Source: Undaria pinnatifida
Lineage: Eukaryota > Sar > Phaeophyceae > Laminariales > Alariaceae
Assembly (NCBI GenBank): GCA_012845835.1
Contig: JABAKD010000017.1
Location: forward strand, 9,946,376 to 10,010,375
DNA: 64,000 bases
Direction of reading: 5' to 3'
Shown here: piece after piece, positions 1 to 11,656 of the stretch
Layout of the letters: each line of letters begins with the position of its first letter
Position numbering within the stretch: position 1 is the first letter of the stretch
The notes under the pieces: generated by a model
What the model saw: only the letters and a program-made list of their open reading frames with translations
Databases searched by the model: none
Told to the model about the DNA's origin: nothing
Translations under genes and position numbers: made by a program

Positions 1-252
1 GTAGGTGTCGTCCCTTCTCCCCCTCCGGTTCTAGCCTTTAGTTTGTATCGCGCATAGGGTTAGGGTTTGCCACTGTTCATCAATTTTTCATCGAGTATTG
101 CTAACTCACGCTCACGCGCCTTCCGCAAGTCAATTTGGGCACAATAAAAAGTCCCAACGAATTTATACGAGTATGCACTCGACGAGGCTCGAACTCACGA
201 AACTGACCTATACCAAGCTCGACGATAACCTGATACGCCACCGGGGCGACCG
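1..252 (-). repeat. tRNA-derived SINE, family A, copy 1 (truncated by window edge)
   Basis: The minus strand starts with a tRNA-like head at 252 reading GGTCGCCCCGGTGGCGTATC. It contains a box A-like TGGCGTATCAGG and a box B-like GAGTTCGAGCC, followed by a body shared with eight other copies in the window. The 3' tail lies outside the window. The body contains a TAGGGTTAGGGTT stretch on the plus strand, slightly different from the other copies. Such elements are transcribed by RNA polymerase III and moved by LINE machinery (family knowledge). Confidence 0.75.
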
Positions 253-438
253 GTTTATATCACTTGCCCGGTCTGCTATTATTGTTGATTATTCTAGGAG
301 ATTCGTTGTTAGGTGTGGTATACAACACAATTCTAAACAACTATTAGGCGTGGTATACAATGTGTTTTAGCTTCGTGATGTGCTATTGTACATGGATCGC
401 AAGATAAAACATTTCAATCGTTAGATGCAACCATGTAG
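253..438. other. Intergenic, no gene seen
   Basis: Holds a short imperfect direct repeat around GGTGTGGTATACAA (about 308 and 348). Nothing else is recognisable. Confidence 0.4.
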
Positions 439-775
439 TTACCGTGCCGATGTGGGACTCTGAGGTTGCTAATCATTAGACAGCGATACATTTTGCAAAA
501 TACAATAAGCGAGGTGACGTGGTCATGAACTACCACCACCATTGAGCACGAGGGGGAGAAGTACAAAGTGCACATCGTCAGTGTTCCCATGGTGACACCT
601 ACCTATCGATTGACATTATTTTACCGTGCCGATGTGGGGCTCTGAGGATGCTAATTATTAGACAGAGATACTTATTATTGCAAAATACAACAAGCAACGT
701 GATGTGGTCATGCAATGACACCACCATTGAGCACGAAGAGGAGACGTGCAAATGGTCAGTGTCATTGATTGCCAT
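439..775. repeat. Imperfect tandem duplication, offset about 182 bp
   Basis: A segment beginning TTACCGTGCCGATGTGGG at 439 recurs at 621. Both copies continue through GCTAAT-ATTAGACAG, TTGCAAAATACAA and CACCACCATTGAGCACGA in the same order. Divergence is moderate. No coding potential or transposon ends were seen. Confidence 0.8.
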
Positions 776-2584
776 TTAAATTTTATGTACGACCTGCTTT
801 GAGTTTTGAGTTTTCAAGTCTGACCTAAATAATCGGTTGGGTTGACCCAATCGACCGGTAGAAAAAGGCAGAAAAACGCTGCAAGGTCTGAAACCACGTC
901 AAACGTCCTGCCAGTGCTACCATCGTGGTGGGTAGGAGATCTCCTCTTTCTGCTCAGCGGCCATCCAGATCCGCTCCTCCTGTGCCTCCTGTTGTAATAT
1001 TGTTGTGCCTCATACCCCTGGTATCATATATTGGTACGAAGAAGCGGTAAGGTACCCTCTAGATTTAGGCAACACCAGGGACAAGAATGCTTCACTCACA
1101 GATAGGTGCTGCTAGTGTCTTCAGATCGGTTTCTCTCTGGTTTTTCAGCAGACAGAGGTCCACACCTCGACTTTGAGGCGCTGCAGTGATGTAAATTTGT
1201 GGTACACAAAACGACACACAAAAAACAAAAAATGATCTCCAGCCAACCAACTGAACGTATGCACTTTACAAATACTAGCGGGCAGCTACATGTAGCAACT
1301 ACACACACACTGCACAACCAACCACGGCCTGCGAAAATGAGGGACGCTCCTCCTCGTGGGGTATAGCAGCAGCAGTCGTAGGCAGCCAGAAGCGCCTCAC
1401 GAGATGTTTTCGTGGCTTCGAACTTGCGAGCCAGCAACACCGAAAGAAGGTCTCGAAATCGCCGAATCATTTTATTTCACCCACGGGAGTCTAATAGTCT
1501 AAGGCAATGAATGAAGTTCAATGAATGGGTACATCACAGATGAAAAAACGGTTTTCACCAAACGCTTGCTGCTCGCTAGGCCCGCGGGTGACATAAATTC
1601 TTCTTGTTGTTGTTGGACAATCGCAAGAGAAAATCTAGAGGCAAACAAAATGTCGTTCCCGTGAGGGGTAGGAAGTTATGGAGTCCAAAATAGGGATAAT
1701 GAAAGCACCTGAAAAGCTCGGTATTATTGCCAGATATAATAATGGGATATTTTTGCGGCATTTTTTCTAAACAACTGTCGAAAAAAATAAGGATCCTGTT
1801 TGCAGAAAAAGATGCCATAATATTACACTCTATTTTCCAGTGGCTTTCTATATTTTTATGTACGCGAAATGCCTCCATACGAGCTCCTACTCAAAGTATT
1901 CCTGTGGGATCCCCCGTGCGTGGGTATGTTTTTGATACAACAAGATTAAGGATTCCTGCCGACGACGCCATGTATAATAAGATTATGAGGGTTTTACAGA
2001 CACAGGCCACCCTTTAATTATTTGCAGGTTTTCTCTACTAGACAGGTTCCACGTAGTCACTCACTTGTACTAGATAATAAGCTCTTGTTGTATTAATTCC
2101 ATACTCGCCACGGACGAACCGAATAGAGTTCAATCCCGCGAGGCAAAAGCATCATCCCCTTTTTCCTATACGCAAATGCCTTCAAAGGCTATTAACCCCT
2201 TTTATTACCCAGCCGTATCCCATATCCCACGTCTTGTTAGGCTCCCAGGGAAATACCATAACAACATTGAACACAGGCAGATTACATCTTCGATTTTGAG
2301 CGCGAAAAGTTCTACAGACAGACATGCCTTGGAGTGCGCCCAGCCGGTTTGTGCATAATAGCTAGTAGTAGTGCAAAATGCGGCGCAATTGTATTTCTCG
2401 CCTCCGCTTGGAACAAGCCTGAATATTGTTGGAAAAATTGACGGCTTGTCATTACGGTTGATACGAGTTTCGCGCCTAGATCCTAGAAACAACCCGCGAG
2501 GCCGTTGAAAAACAAACTGGTCATGCCAGCCTATTCCATTGCGGTCTCCATTACGGTCTCCTGAACTACTTTTTTTGCGTGGAA
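776..2584. other. Intergenic stretch without recognisable gene
   Basis: Short open frames exist on both strands (for example 1096-1470 minus, 1727-2017 plus), but none has a recognisable domain or consistent codon bias. I see no transposon ends or tandem repeats. Spliced exons cannot be excluded by eye. Confidence 0.35.
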
Positions 2585-3440
2585 GTTCATGAAAGCTTCC
2601 GTGGAAGCTTCCGTGGAAGCTTTCATGCAAGATATGGAAGCTTCCATGGAAAAAAAAAGGGAAGTTTCCATGGAAGTAGCTTCAACGAAAGCTTCCATGG
2701 AAGTAGCTTTCGCGAAAGCTTCCACGGAAGAAGCTTCCATGGAAGCAGTGGAAGATGACGCGGAAGTAGCTTCCACGAAGAAAGCTTCCACGAAAGCTTC
2801 CACGAAAGCTTCCACGAAAGCTCCCACGAAAGCTTGCACGAGTGCTTCCACGGATTCGAAAGCTTCCACGAAAGCTTGCACGGAAGCTTCCACGGATTCG
2901 AAAGCTTCCACGGAAGCACTTCCACGGATTTTTACGATTTAGTTCCATGGAAGTGAGCGGCAGCTTCCACGGAAGGTCGATTTTTACGTTTTAGTTCCAT
3001 GGAAGTAAGCGGCAGCTTCCACGGAAGGTCGCACGCTCACCGGCTTCCACGAAGGCTTTCACGAAAAGCCGGAAGCTCAGCGGCTTCCACGAAGGCTTTC
3101 ACGAAAGCTTTTCGGGAAAACTTTCGAAGTAGCTTCCACGAAAAAAGGTGAAAGCCACATCCACGGAATTTTTCGTTTTACTTCCACGGAAGCTTCCTCA
3201 GCTTCCACGGAATCTCGGCGGCTTTCACGACAGCTCCCACGGAAAGCCACTCCCATGGAAGCTTTGGTGGAAGCAATTGTCATTTATTCAAGTAAGAACA
3301 CATCCGTGAAAGAGGTTTACATTTTTTCTTACATGTCAAGTTGCCATGGAAGGAAAAAGCAAACTTCCGTGGAAGTAGCTTCCACGAAAACATCCACGAA
3401 CTCTTCCGTGAAAGCTGTTTTCATGGAAGCTGTCGCGTGC
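2585..3440. repeat. Self-complementary 12-mer array (AAGCTT + CCATGG type)
   Basis: About 850 bp built from variants of a 12-bp unit, AAGCTTCCATGG or AAGCTTCCACGG / AAGCTTCCGTGG. The unit joins two 6-bp palindromes, so the array reads nearly the same on both strands and can form many small hairpins or cruciforms. It is dense at 2585-2935, then looser to 3440. A 54-bp stretch with TTTTTACG-TTTAGTTCCATGG is duplicated at about 2930 and 2985. Translations such as repeated Lys-Ala-Ser-Thr or Met-Glu-Ala-Ser are by-products of the unit. Confidence 0.9.
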
Positions 3441-3796
3441 TAGACGTCCCCGCAGCTATGGTACGTGGGCAAGGGAATAAACTTATCGCCTAACGCGGCA
3501 TATACAAAGAGAAGGGCATCGTATTTGATCGCAACATAAGGCGTACCAGTACTTTCTACAAGGTTCCCCTTCGGAGAAACGGTGGCGCAAGAGGCTGATG
3601 CTTTTGCATTTTGCACCCCCACACGTTCGCTCGCATCCCAACGGTAGAGTTTGCACCTAGGTCTATAATGCAATTTAATTTGTTCAGGTGTATCGGAAAT
3701 GAAGGTACTGCTGTGTTGGGACAGCCCACTTGAATTATGTCGATGCTGCTGTATGTAGACTAGTAGCCTACCTGGTACTACTACTGTTCTGCGCAC
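3440..3796 (-). CDS. Hypothetical ORF, 118 aa, unrecognised
   Basis: An open frame of 118 codons with balanced amino-acid composition, unlike the low-complexity frames around it. No domain, signal peptide or membrane segment is evident. The stretch from about residue 30 to the C-terminus looks most protein-like. The matching codons begin near a CAG that could be a splice acceptor, so it may be one exon or an old fragment. It abuts the palindromic array on its 3' side. It could equally be chance; conservation evidence would decide. Confidence 0.2.
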   Translation of the reverse strand: MRRTVVVPGRLLVYIQQHRHNSSGLSQHSSTFISDTPEQIKLHYRPRCKLYRWDASERVGVQNAKASASCATVSPKGNLVESTGTPYVAIKYDALLFVYAALGDKFIPLPTYHSCGDV

Positions 3797-5562
3797 ATAA
3801 GTTCACCGAAACTAGAGTAGCTGCGACGTTCATGTACCTGGCGTATAATAAGCATTCGGATGCAGGTTCAAACTGCTGTTTGTTGTTGTGCTCAGCACAT
3901 GTGATGCGCGTACAGCAGTCCATCATTTACTACTACCAACATGCTGTGCTGTAACCAGCAACAAACGTCTACCCCCACGCACAAAAAGCAGTCTAAAACA
4001 GCAGCAATATCCTTGTAGTGTAGACTACCCGTAAGAGAGTAGTATAATTAAACACGGCGGTGATGTCCGTCGGAAAATTGTTCAAATTTTGAAGCTCCTC
4101 CGCGTGGCGTTCGCCGTTTTTTTTCAAGATTGAAATGTTTAATAGAAAATAAAGAAAACCGTCAGCTGTGAGTACGACCGATTGAATGCATTTGCGGATT
4201 GTTTGGGCAGTACGCCGACCGATGGGTAGCCGACCATGCGCAACAATTTGCTGATAAATTTTGATGTGCGAACAGCCGTTTTGACACACTCGAAGCTGCA
4301 GCTGTGTCGGGTGATTCAAGTCATCGTGTGAGCGAGACTACACCTCGCGCAGCCGCAACAACTCGAGAGGCACAAACCCTGACCGCCGCACAATACAGAA
4401 TCATATCACACGAGTAGCAAAATACTGGAAACCCTCCCGCGGCCTGCGTACTATGTATGCTGGACAAACTACAGCATCAGCTTTTCGTTCAGCAGCGCTT
4501 TTCTTGTAGAAAGCAACAAAAAACGTTGAGAGTGTCTTACAAAAAAACATGCGACTTCGCGCAATGCGACTTCGCGCAATGACAAAACTGCAGAGCTGTA
4601 ACAGACACAACACAAGCGTTTCGGGCAGAGACAACTGGGGCAGCAGAGCTAGCCACGGGCGTATGTATTTCACCCTCGGAGGAGCTTCGCCCCGACGAGT
4701 ACCGTTAGAGTCGGCCGAGGTAAGCTTTTGCCCAAGGCAGCAATTCTACCAGTCAGTAGTGCACTGACAGGCCGCTGGCTGCAGCCATGCAGCTGGAACG
4801 AGCGAGGTCAACTAACAAACACAAATCGAACCCGATTCCGGCATCGGCACACCCAGAGCGACATACTGACCGACCATGCGTGGCAGAGCTCCACACAGGA
4901 GCATTCAGGTGATGCCACACGATGGGACGGGAGTATTTTTGAACTCGTAATTTTTTCTGCACGCTGCACTGTGCTCTCTCTGCAGGCTGTCGCAGAGGTT
5001 CGAGGCAGACAGAGTTACTGGCGAGTGGTCATGCACAAGATGAAGGTTGGTAGGTCTGGCGCATACTTGAAAAACGAATACAAGATGCACCGTGTCCGCA
5101 TCGATCTAAAGCATCAGCTGTTGCACAGAAGGACAGTAGCTGTGCCCGAACCTGCAACGAAACGCCAGCTGTGACGTTGAATACTACTTCGAAATATACG
5201 AAAAGCCCACCAGCAGGCACGGAAGTCATATAGACCAGCGGCGAATATACGAAACGCCCGTCAGCAGGTAACGAAGCCATGAAAGGCCCGCCAGCAGGCA
5301 CGGAATCGTTACCGGCCAGCCGCATCGAATTAATAGTTAGTTATCTATCTAAGCTGGTGAGGTATTTCGCATATTTCATGTTTAATGTGCTCGGTCGTGC
5401 GCGTTATGTTGGGCTCCGGCGCCCCACCCGTGTGTAAGTGTGGATACTGCGCGGACTAAAACCCTTGTTCCTCGACGTCGATTACGGCGTAGTAGGGTGC
5501 CTCCAACCTCACGCCCCCCGCCCGCCACCGACGCCGCCATACCAAAATCTAGGTCGTAATAC
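3797..5562. other. Intergenic, unassigned
   Basis: Several short frames on both strands (for example 4728-5174 plus, 148 codons) with no recognisable domain. A 15-bp tandem copy GCGACTTCGCGCAAT sits near 4554. A degenerate repeat with CCAGCAGGCACGGAA recurs around 5209-5305. Confidence 0.35.
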
Positions 5563-5661
5563 AGATGACAATGGAAACGCAATGCTGCTAAGTTACTTTT
5601 CCGAAATACAGATGACAATGGAAACGCGATGCTACTGAGTTTCTTTTCCGAAATATTCAAA
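5563..5661. repeat. Tandem duplication, about 48 bp unit
   Basis: AATACAGATGACAATGGAAA occurs at about 5564 and again at about 5606. Each copy runs through to TTTTCCGAAATA. Confidence 0.8.
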
Positions 5662-6950
5662 GGAGATACCGGTGGAAGATACCCCCGTGCCGCTCCTGTC
5701 GTGAAAACGGAACGGAAAGACTTTTTTGTCGCCAATTTCCTACACAGCAGCGCCCAAATGTGTTTTTATCCAACACCTGGCTCGCGCCAGCCACATATCA
5801 CGGCCGTGTTGTGAACACTTTGACGAGAGTGTGGGTCGGAGCGCCTCACCGGCGCGCCCCGTTTACATTCGATGGCGCAGTTGCTCGTTTCGTCCATCGG
5901 TGTCTGTCGCAGACGAGAAACCTCGCCCGTCTCGAACTGCCTTTTCGCCGACTGTTTCTCCGGCCGATCTGGCCCAACATGTGCCCGCGGTGCATTTTCG
6001 TTTTTGTTTTTTACATTTGGAACTTATATGTTGAACATCAGTGGTCATGTGTGAACCACGTCCCCGCTCCGTTGATGACTCAGATTCCGCGGAAAATAAC
6101 GTTTGACGTGATGACGCGGCGCCGGGCGCTATGCAAACATACCTGAACTTAGGTTGTACACGTTACCGGCGAAGTTATGGGCGTTCCTAGCCCTCAAAAC
6201 TCCCCGGTACAAGCGGCTGGTGTGCCACTTCTGAACCACCCTCGGCGTGCTACCTGTCGACGGCGAGTGGTGGGTCCGTGGGTTCGACACTGCCAAGGGG
6301 AGGCTAGACAGGACATCGGATACTACTCATTTACGTCACAATTTCTACAGTTTATTGGCTGCCAAGCACGCCACCCCCAGAGAGTAACATCCAACTCTTG
6401 TCCGCCCGTCCGCCCTTCCCCGCCCTCCGCCCCATACCCAACCCTTCTCCCCCCCTCAACCTGGGAATCATGACCGTGTCGTTTCTTGATCACATCACTC
6501 GCCAGCTCCCTACGACCAATGTTGCTTGGGCCTCGACCACTCGAAGGAAGAAGTCCTCCGCCTCCAATGCTTTATCGTCGAAGGTTGAATTTTTGTCAAG
6601 CAATGTCCTAGCCAAGAGGCACTCGCTTCTCACCAAACGCACTGGTAAAGGAAGCACTCCGCCAGCGCTCGAGGCATCAGCTTGACAATGTGCCCGAACC
6701 CTGACAAAAGGGGGTAACAAGCACGGTGCTTATTTCGTCGTCATATTGACACACATTTTGCAATCGCCTGTTATTTCCTTCGGGTAGTAATGTCGCGTCT
6801 GTGTCACAGCAACAGTGGAGGCGTATGCTCATGTCCTTTCACGTCATACATGAACGCCGTCGGCGAGGTACCAACTGAGAATCGCGGATCTACTGTAGGA
6901 ACAAAACGCCGTTGCTCAGTCAGCTGTGCTCCCAACGAAGCTCCAGCCTT
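5662..6950. other. Intergenic, unassigned
   Basis: No domain-bearing frame was identified on either strand. Overlapping short frames at 5726-6146 and 6177-6720 look like chance frames in GC-rich sequence. Confidence 0.3.
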
Positions 6951-6959
6951 CGTGCAAAC

Positions 6960-8030
6960 TTGCGCAAGCAGTATTTCGCGGAACGTTCGGAGCCTATGTC
7001 GTCATCCATGTTGCCCAGGGTCGACATGTCAGCGTTAACGCCTGAAGCGACCGCTTTGTCAAGAGAAGAAAACTAGGCAGTGCGTGCAGCAGACATACCG
7101 TGGATCCACGAATTGCTGATCTCCGCCATAGAACTATTGCGCAAGAAATATTCGTTGCCGTTATCGCCGGACCATCCTGCGCCTCGGGAGAGCAGAAGTT
7201 GACGCAGTCCGCCTCCGAATGCCCCCGGAAATGGAACCTAAGTTGTGACATGTTTTCCGCCAAGGTGCAAGAGAAGCACGCGTGGCGCAATGTTAGGCTC
7301 CGTCTCTTATGTACTTTTGCTGAAGCCGTATATACCTTGCCCGGTATAGTCGTCTTATTCTCGCCGACCGTGGCATGTTCGTGTTGAAGACGCCAACAGA
7401 TATGTCCACTTCAAGCCCTTCGATGGTTGACCACACGGCGACGTCAACTTAAATCGTGGATAATGTGGGGGCGAAGGGCAATGTCAAGAAGGCCTTCGTC
7501 GTTACTAGGCACGGAACGTCGAACACGTCGGACCCACCCCCAACCCTAGTATCGCAAGTAATGAAGGCCAACGCACGACCAGATTTAACGAGAACGAAGG
7601 GCTTGTCTAAACCGGGATAAGAACATGTCACCTGTCAACGAAGTGACGAGTTCTCAGCCAGGAGTCGTCGGGATGATTCAAGCGGTAGCCCCGTAGAGCA
7701 CAGCCCTTGTCGTAGAAGATCAATTCCGGCCAGCTGGCGAGGTCTACCCAGATGGAGTCCAGGCAACCGGCCACGGCCTCCATCCCCTCGTGTTCCTACA
7801 ACGGACCCAACCCGGCGACGATGCCGAAGTTCAGAATCGCTATGAAGTGCCCGTGCGTGTAATGGGTCGAAAACAGTAGCCAGAGTTGGCGCGCTTCGTC
7901 GGGCTTGGCTCCACGTGAGATAGCGGCAATTCCAGCATCACGGTCGGGTGGGTAAGCGACCAGGATGTGTGTTGCAGCTACGGCAAGGGCATGGAAGAAG
8001 ATGTGCAGCAATGCAGATAATCGGCGCAAG
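6960..8030 (-). pseudogene. Decayed KDZ-like transposase
   Basis: Read on the minus strand, about 8029 to 7640 encodes a segment with GHF, then FGIVAGLG, a stop, HEGM, then PELIFYDKGCALRGY and HPDDSWLRTRHFVDR, with a stop exactly where a Trp of VDRWH would be expected. Further on, around 7230-7100, come HSEADCVNFCSPEAQ and, after one frameshift, NSSMAEISNSWIHGM. The order (GIV-G-HE, YD-C, VDR-H, then N-S-AE-NSW) matches the KDZ (Kyakuja-Dileera-Zisupton) transposase pattern known from fungi and protists. Multiple stops and frame changes make it a relic. I did not find terminal repeats. An open minus frame at 8184-8609 might be an upstream part. Confidence 0.6.
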
Positions 8031-9350
8031 AGGGTGGAACGCTTGCATGGTGTGATCGTGAATTGGTGACTCGAATGGCACGCGACGTTAGCTACATTGC
8101 TGGACGTAAACAGCTACTTGGACGCTGAAGTTGGCAATATTTGTTCTTCCTACTAAACGGTAGGAGGTGCGGATGGCATGGCGTCAAACCTGCGCCTGTG
8201 CACGAAATCTGGAACAAATGGTGGAATGTACGTGACATTTTCTCCCCAACGACACCGCCACGGGGCCTTCGTCATTCTGCTTCGGCGCGTAAAGGTCGCC
8301 AAACGTCGCTTGTAAATATACAACGTCGTGGGTCGTGGGTTGCTGTTGGTAGGCGTGGGATGTGTGGGTTGTGTTGCTAGCGTCGTGCGTGTTCGCAACC
8401 CTAAGGCCGGGTAGCCTCCGTTGCATCGCTGATCTTGATTTCTGTTCCGCAATGTGGTGCACGTCATGGACAGCTCTACATCGCGGGTTGTAGATGCACC
8501 ATTCCTCGCAAAGAACACGCTCGCCAGTGACCCTAATCCCGAGGTATGAAAGTGTGGCTAAAGAACGTCGGGGTGGGTGGGTGGTGATTGGGATGGTCTT
8601 AAGTTGCAAGCATGGCCTTCATCGTACCAACTTACACCGTTTTTTCAATAAGCTCGGGTGAGCAGATCATTTCAACCGCCCAAAAGCACTCGGGGCACGG
8701 TGGCTTCCTCGAGGCCTCCCCCGTCATCGTACCTCCGTCACTTTTGTTTAGTGTTTCCTAAACACAGAAGGGGACAGTATATATTGGCAGAAGGAACTAT
8801 GATGTAGCACGCCGGTACCAGTGCTATGTGTTAAGATGGGCACACTACCAATGACGCACACACTTAGGGCGAACGATGAACAGGTATACACGGTGGAAAG
8901 CGTGGGTCACGCCCTTGCTGTGGCTCGTTGCTGTGTAGCACCACCAACAACGGCGGCAGGAGCGGGAACGGAGGCTGTTCGATGTTTAAGCGGGGCTTTC
9001 ACTTTGACAGTCCACAAGTAGGATCAAACAACCTCGTCACGTCTTGTAATGGGAATAACTTGCCTGGTGGCGATATGCTAAACCATCAGGGATGAGGGCG
9101 CCATATTGTTCGAAGAATCTCCAGTGTATAGAATGCGTGCCAATATTCCACCCGGCGTTGTTTCATTTTCAATTCGTGACAAGTACGGGTGCTGCAGGCT
9201 TCAGAGCCTTTGATGCTATAATTGAAACCGTCTTCAAAAGCAGGTGGAGGTAGGGCTCGCTACATACACAGCACTAAGCACTCACCCTTCGTAACCAATG
9301 TTTTTTTGACGTTGACCTGAAGACTGACTACGGGCTGGATAGTTAGCGGT
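8031..9350. other. Intergenic, possibly upstream part of the KDZ relic
   Basis: A minus-strand frame at 8184-8609 (141 codons) has no clear domain but lies directly upstream of the transposase relic. The rest shows nothing recognisable. Confidence 0.3.
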
Positions 9351-9402
9351 TACCGGTCGCTCTAATTGCGAGTTAGCTAGCGGACAGTTAGAGCGACCGG
9401 TA
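9351..9402. repeat. Hairpin, 15-bp perfect stem
   Basis: TACCGGTCGCTCTAA (9351-9365) and its exact reverse complement (9388-9402) flank a 22-nt loop. No T-tract follows and no gene ends here, so I do not call it a terminator. Confidence 0.85.
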
Positions 9403-9955
9403 CAGAGGTTCAACACGTATGTTTCGGAGAGCACAGCAACAAGCATTTACAGAATAAGCGACGACCTCCGAAGCACACATAGAAGCACGGTAAAACGCTG
9501 GAATGAGATGCCGGGCGTCTCTGCCTAGCATGGCCCACGCGCACCAATATAAAGAGGGTCAAAAACCCATTCGTTCGCTACCACGTAGTCTCGTGAGTCT
9601 TCTTGTAGACCCCTGGAACCTTTCGAAATCCAATTACCTGGAGATAACTCGCAGCCTACTTGATTTCTGAAACCATCAAATTTCTATCCCGCGGTCAGTC
9701 TTGATTCCGAAGTCGAACAGGTTGCTGGCGTTCCTTGCTCGTCCCATCATGTTATGGGTAATCGAAACTTGTCATTGCCCATCCGTCGGGCGCGAAACGT
9801 GCTCGAGGGGCGTGTCAGTGTCCCAAGTGTGCTCGACCCAAGGTAGCAGTCGACAAGAAATGAAGCCGGGGCAAACTAATTTAGTGAATACTTGTATAGA
9901 GCGTGTCAAGTGATTTAACCGGCACTATGGAGGGTACGAAGCCGAAGACAAGCAT

Positions 9956-10055
9956 AAGTCTAGCACGACCAAACATACGAAGGCTCAATGCAGACACCTA
10001 TAGCAGTCGCACCAGAAAAGCAGCAACAGCAGCGAGGCAGCAGACGCGCAAACTC
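9956..10055 (+). repeat. Left member of a direct repeat flanking the copia element
   Basis: AGTCTAGCACGA, CATACGAAGGCTCA and CAGCAGCGAGGCAGCAG occur in this order here and again at 14818-14910, just outside the opposite LTR. It is far longer than a target-site duplication. Confidence 0.7.
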
Positions 10056-10084
10056 CGAGCAAGGCGCTACTAGGAGGGAGATAT

Positions 10085-10321
10085 TGTTAGGTTGGGTCGT
10101 CACGGCACGACGGTTACAAAAGTTGTAGAGGGTTGCCGATGTATTCGTAGGCGTTTTATTTAATTTTTCTCATGAGAGGAGAGCGCTCTCTGCTAGAGAG
10201 AAGAATTCCAGCTCTCCACTCTCTGCTCCTTCTCTCCTCTTTGTCCTCTGATAAAACGAAGATTAGAACACTCGCCATACAGCGAGGCGGTCAAGGCGTC
10301 CACGCTTGGATTCTACGAACA
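10085..10321 (+). repeat. 5' LTR of copia element
   Basis: Starts TGTTAGGTTGGGTCG and ends TCTACGAACA. It aligns along its length with 14379-14597 and carries an extra GAGCGCTCTCTGCTAGAGAG stretch near 10180. Confidence 0.9.
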
Positions 10322-10365
10322 CACTAGTGGCTTGAAAGTAGAAGTTTTGGTACCAGAAGCCAAGG

Positions 10366-11030
10366 ATGCCTGCGCATGAGCGAGACTCCCCGGATGAGAG
10401 TCAGCAGCTGAATAATGAGCTCAATTTACTTAGGGAATAGAGGCAAGCATCGATTATGCACGATATGGTGGAGATCAATTTGAAACTGCGCATTGCTGAC
10501 GGCTCAACCCGCACGATCGAAGGATATTGCGATATTTACTTTGTCTTTCGGTCCCGAAACGGTCTCGTACAATAACGCTGACGAATGTTGCGCACGTGCC
10601 AGACCTGCGATACCATCTCTTTTCCCTACCCACTCTCGTGAAGCACGGTCACAATTTTGAAGGACGCCCCGCAGGGATTGTAATCAAGCTCAAGTCTGAG
10701 CGTTCGATCGTGTTTCCGTTGACCGGGAACCTGTACAGCCTTTACGGCTACCGAGTCGACTGCAGCACTAGGGGAGATGCCTGTGCTATACTCGCCCCGG
10801 GCAAACTGCCAAACAAGCCCGTTGTCAACACAAACGACTACCACTGCGCGGCCGAGCACTTCCACGAGGCACTGCTCCGCAAGACCGCGCAGCAGCAAGG
10901 GATCGTCCTCGAGGGAAAACTGCTAGAGTGCAAAGGGTGTTCCATGGCGAAGGGTCTCCGCCGAGGTATCAAGCAGTTCACACACACACTCGAGCAGATA
11001 AGAAGCTCGGAAGGGTTTTTGTGGATTTGA
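10366..11030 (+). pseudogene. gag N-terminus fused by deletion to protease tail and GAG-pre-integrase
   Basis: An ATG at 10366 opens a 24-residue gag-like start (MPAHERDSPDESQQ) that stops at 10440. Almost at once a frame with LRIADGSTRTIEG appears, the type of motif found after the aspartic protease active site in copia polyproteins. The gag core, zinc knuckle and catalytic Asp-Ser-Gly are therefore missing, best explained by an internal deletion. The frame at 10527-11030 continues with VPDLRYHLFSLPTLVKHGH and a GAG-pre-integrase domain (H-AL-K, then LLECKGCSMAK with the Cys pair) in the last 60 residues. Confidence 0.8.
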
Positions 11031-11425
11031 GTGGGTCTAAGGTGGTAAAGTCTCACGGGGGAAAGCGATATACTCTCATCGTGAACGGCGATTTTTCACG
11101 GTATACATGGATGTGCTTTATACACCACAAATCGGACGCCGCGGAAGCGTCCAAGCAGTTCCTCTCGGATACTCATGCAGATGGTGCCCCTTCATAGGTG
11201 GTGACCGTCCGATCCGACGGGGGCGGTGAATTTTGCGGGGGGAAGTTTGGCGACCTATGTAGATCGCGATGCATTAAGCAAGAATTCACCACGGGCGACA
11301 GTCCCCAAATAAATGGGGTAGCCGAGCGCGCGCTAGGTTTGATTGAGACGGCCGCAATGGCGGGTCGAATCCAGGCTCGTGAGCTTTTTCCCGGAGAGCA
11401 ACTGCCGGTAACTGAATCGTTGTGA
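11000..11425 (+). pseudogene. copia integrase catalytic core, frame-broken
   Basis: In overlapping frames the sequence encodes RVFVDLSG (first catalytic Asp), YTLIVNGDFSRYTW, then after a stop at 11195 SDGGGEF (second Asp) and SPQINGVAER with the catalytic Glu. This is the D,D-35-E core of a retroviral-type integrase that inserts element cDNA into DNA. A frameshift near 11000 and the stop at 11195 break it. It follows the GAG-pre-integrase segment as expected for copia. Confidence 0.88.
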
Positions 11426-11656
11426 GTTGAAGCGTCGCACTGAACGTGCGATGCTTTAAACCGCACGGCAACGTCCGCTAACTTCGCAAACAAGTCGCCG
11501 TACGAGATGTGGTACGAAACAAAAGACCCGGTAGTGTTTCTACCTTTCCTCAAGCCTAGCTACTGCAAGGTGGAGATGGAAAACAAGTCTCAGGCGAAAG
11601 CACGGGAGTGTTTTTACCTGTGCCCTGCAGCTAACCATCCCCGAGACGCCGTATGA

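Noticed and set aside
2531-2948. Overlapping frames with KASTKAST, MEASMEAS or RGSFRGSF repeats
   Set aside because: Explained by the 12-bp self-complementary unit read in different frames. No start context or flanking domain.
5726-6146. Overlapping plus-strand frames of 102 and 128 codons
   Set aside because: Both strands and several frames are open in this GC-rich part, and no domain or biased composition supports one of them.
9351-9402. Rho-independent-type terminator
   Set aside because: The hairpin has no T-tract and no gene ends there, and the window is eukaryotic.
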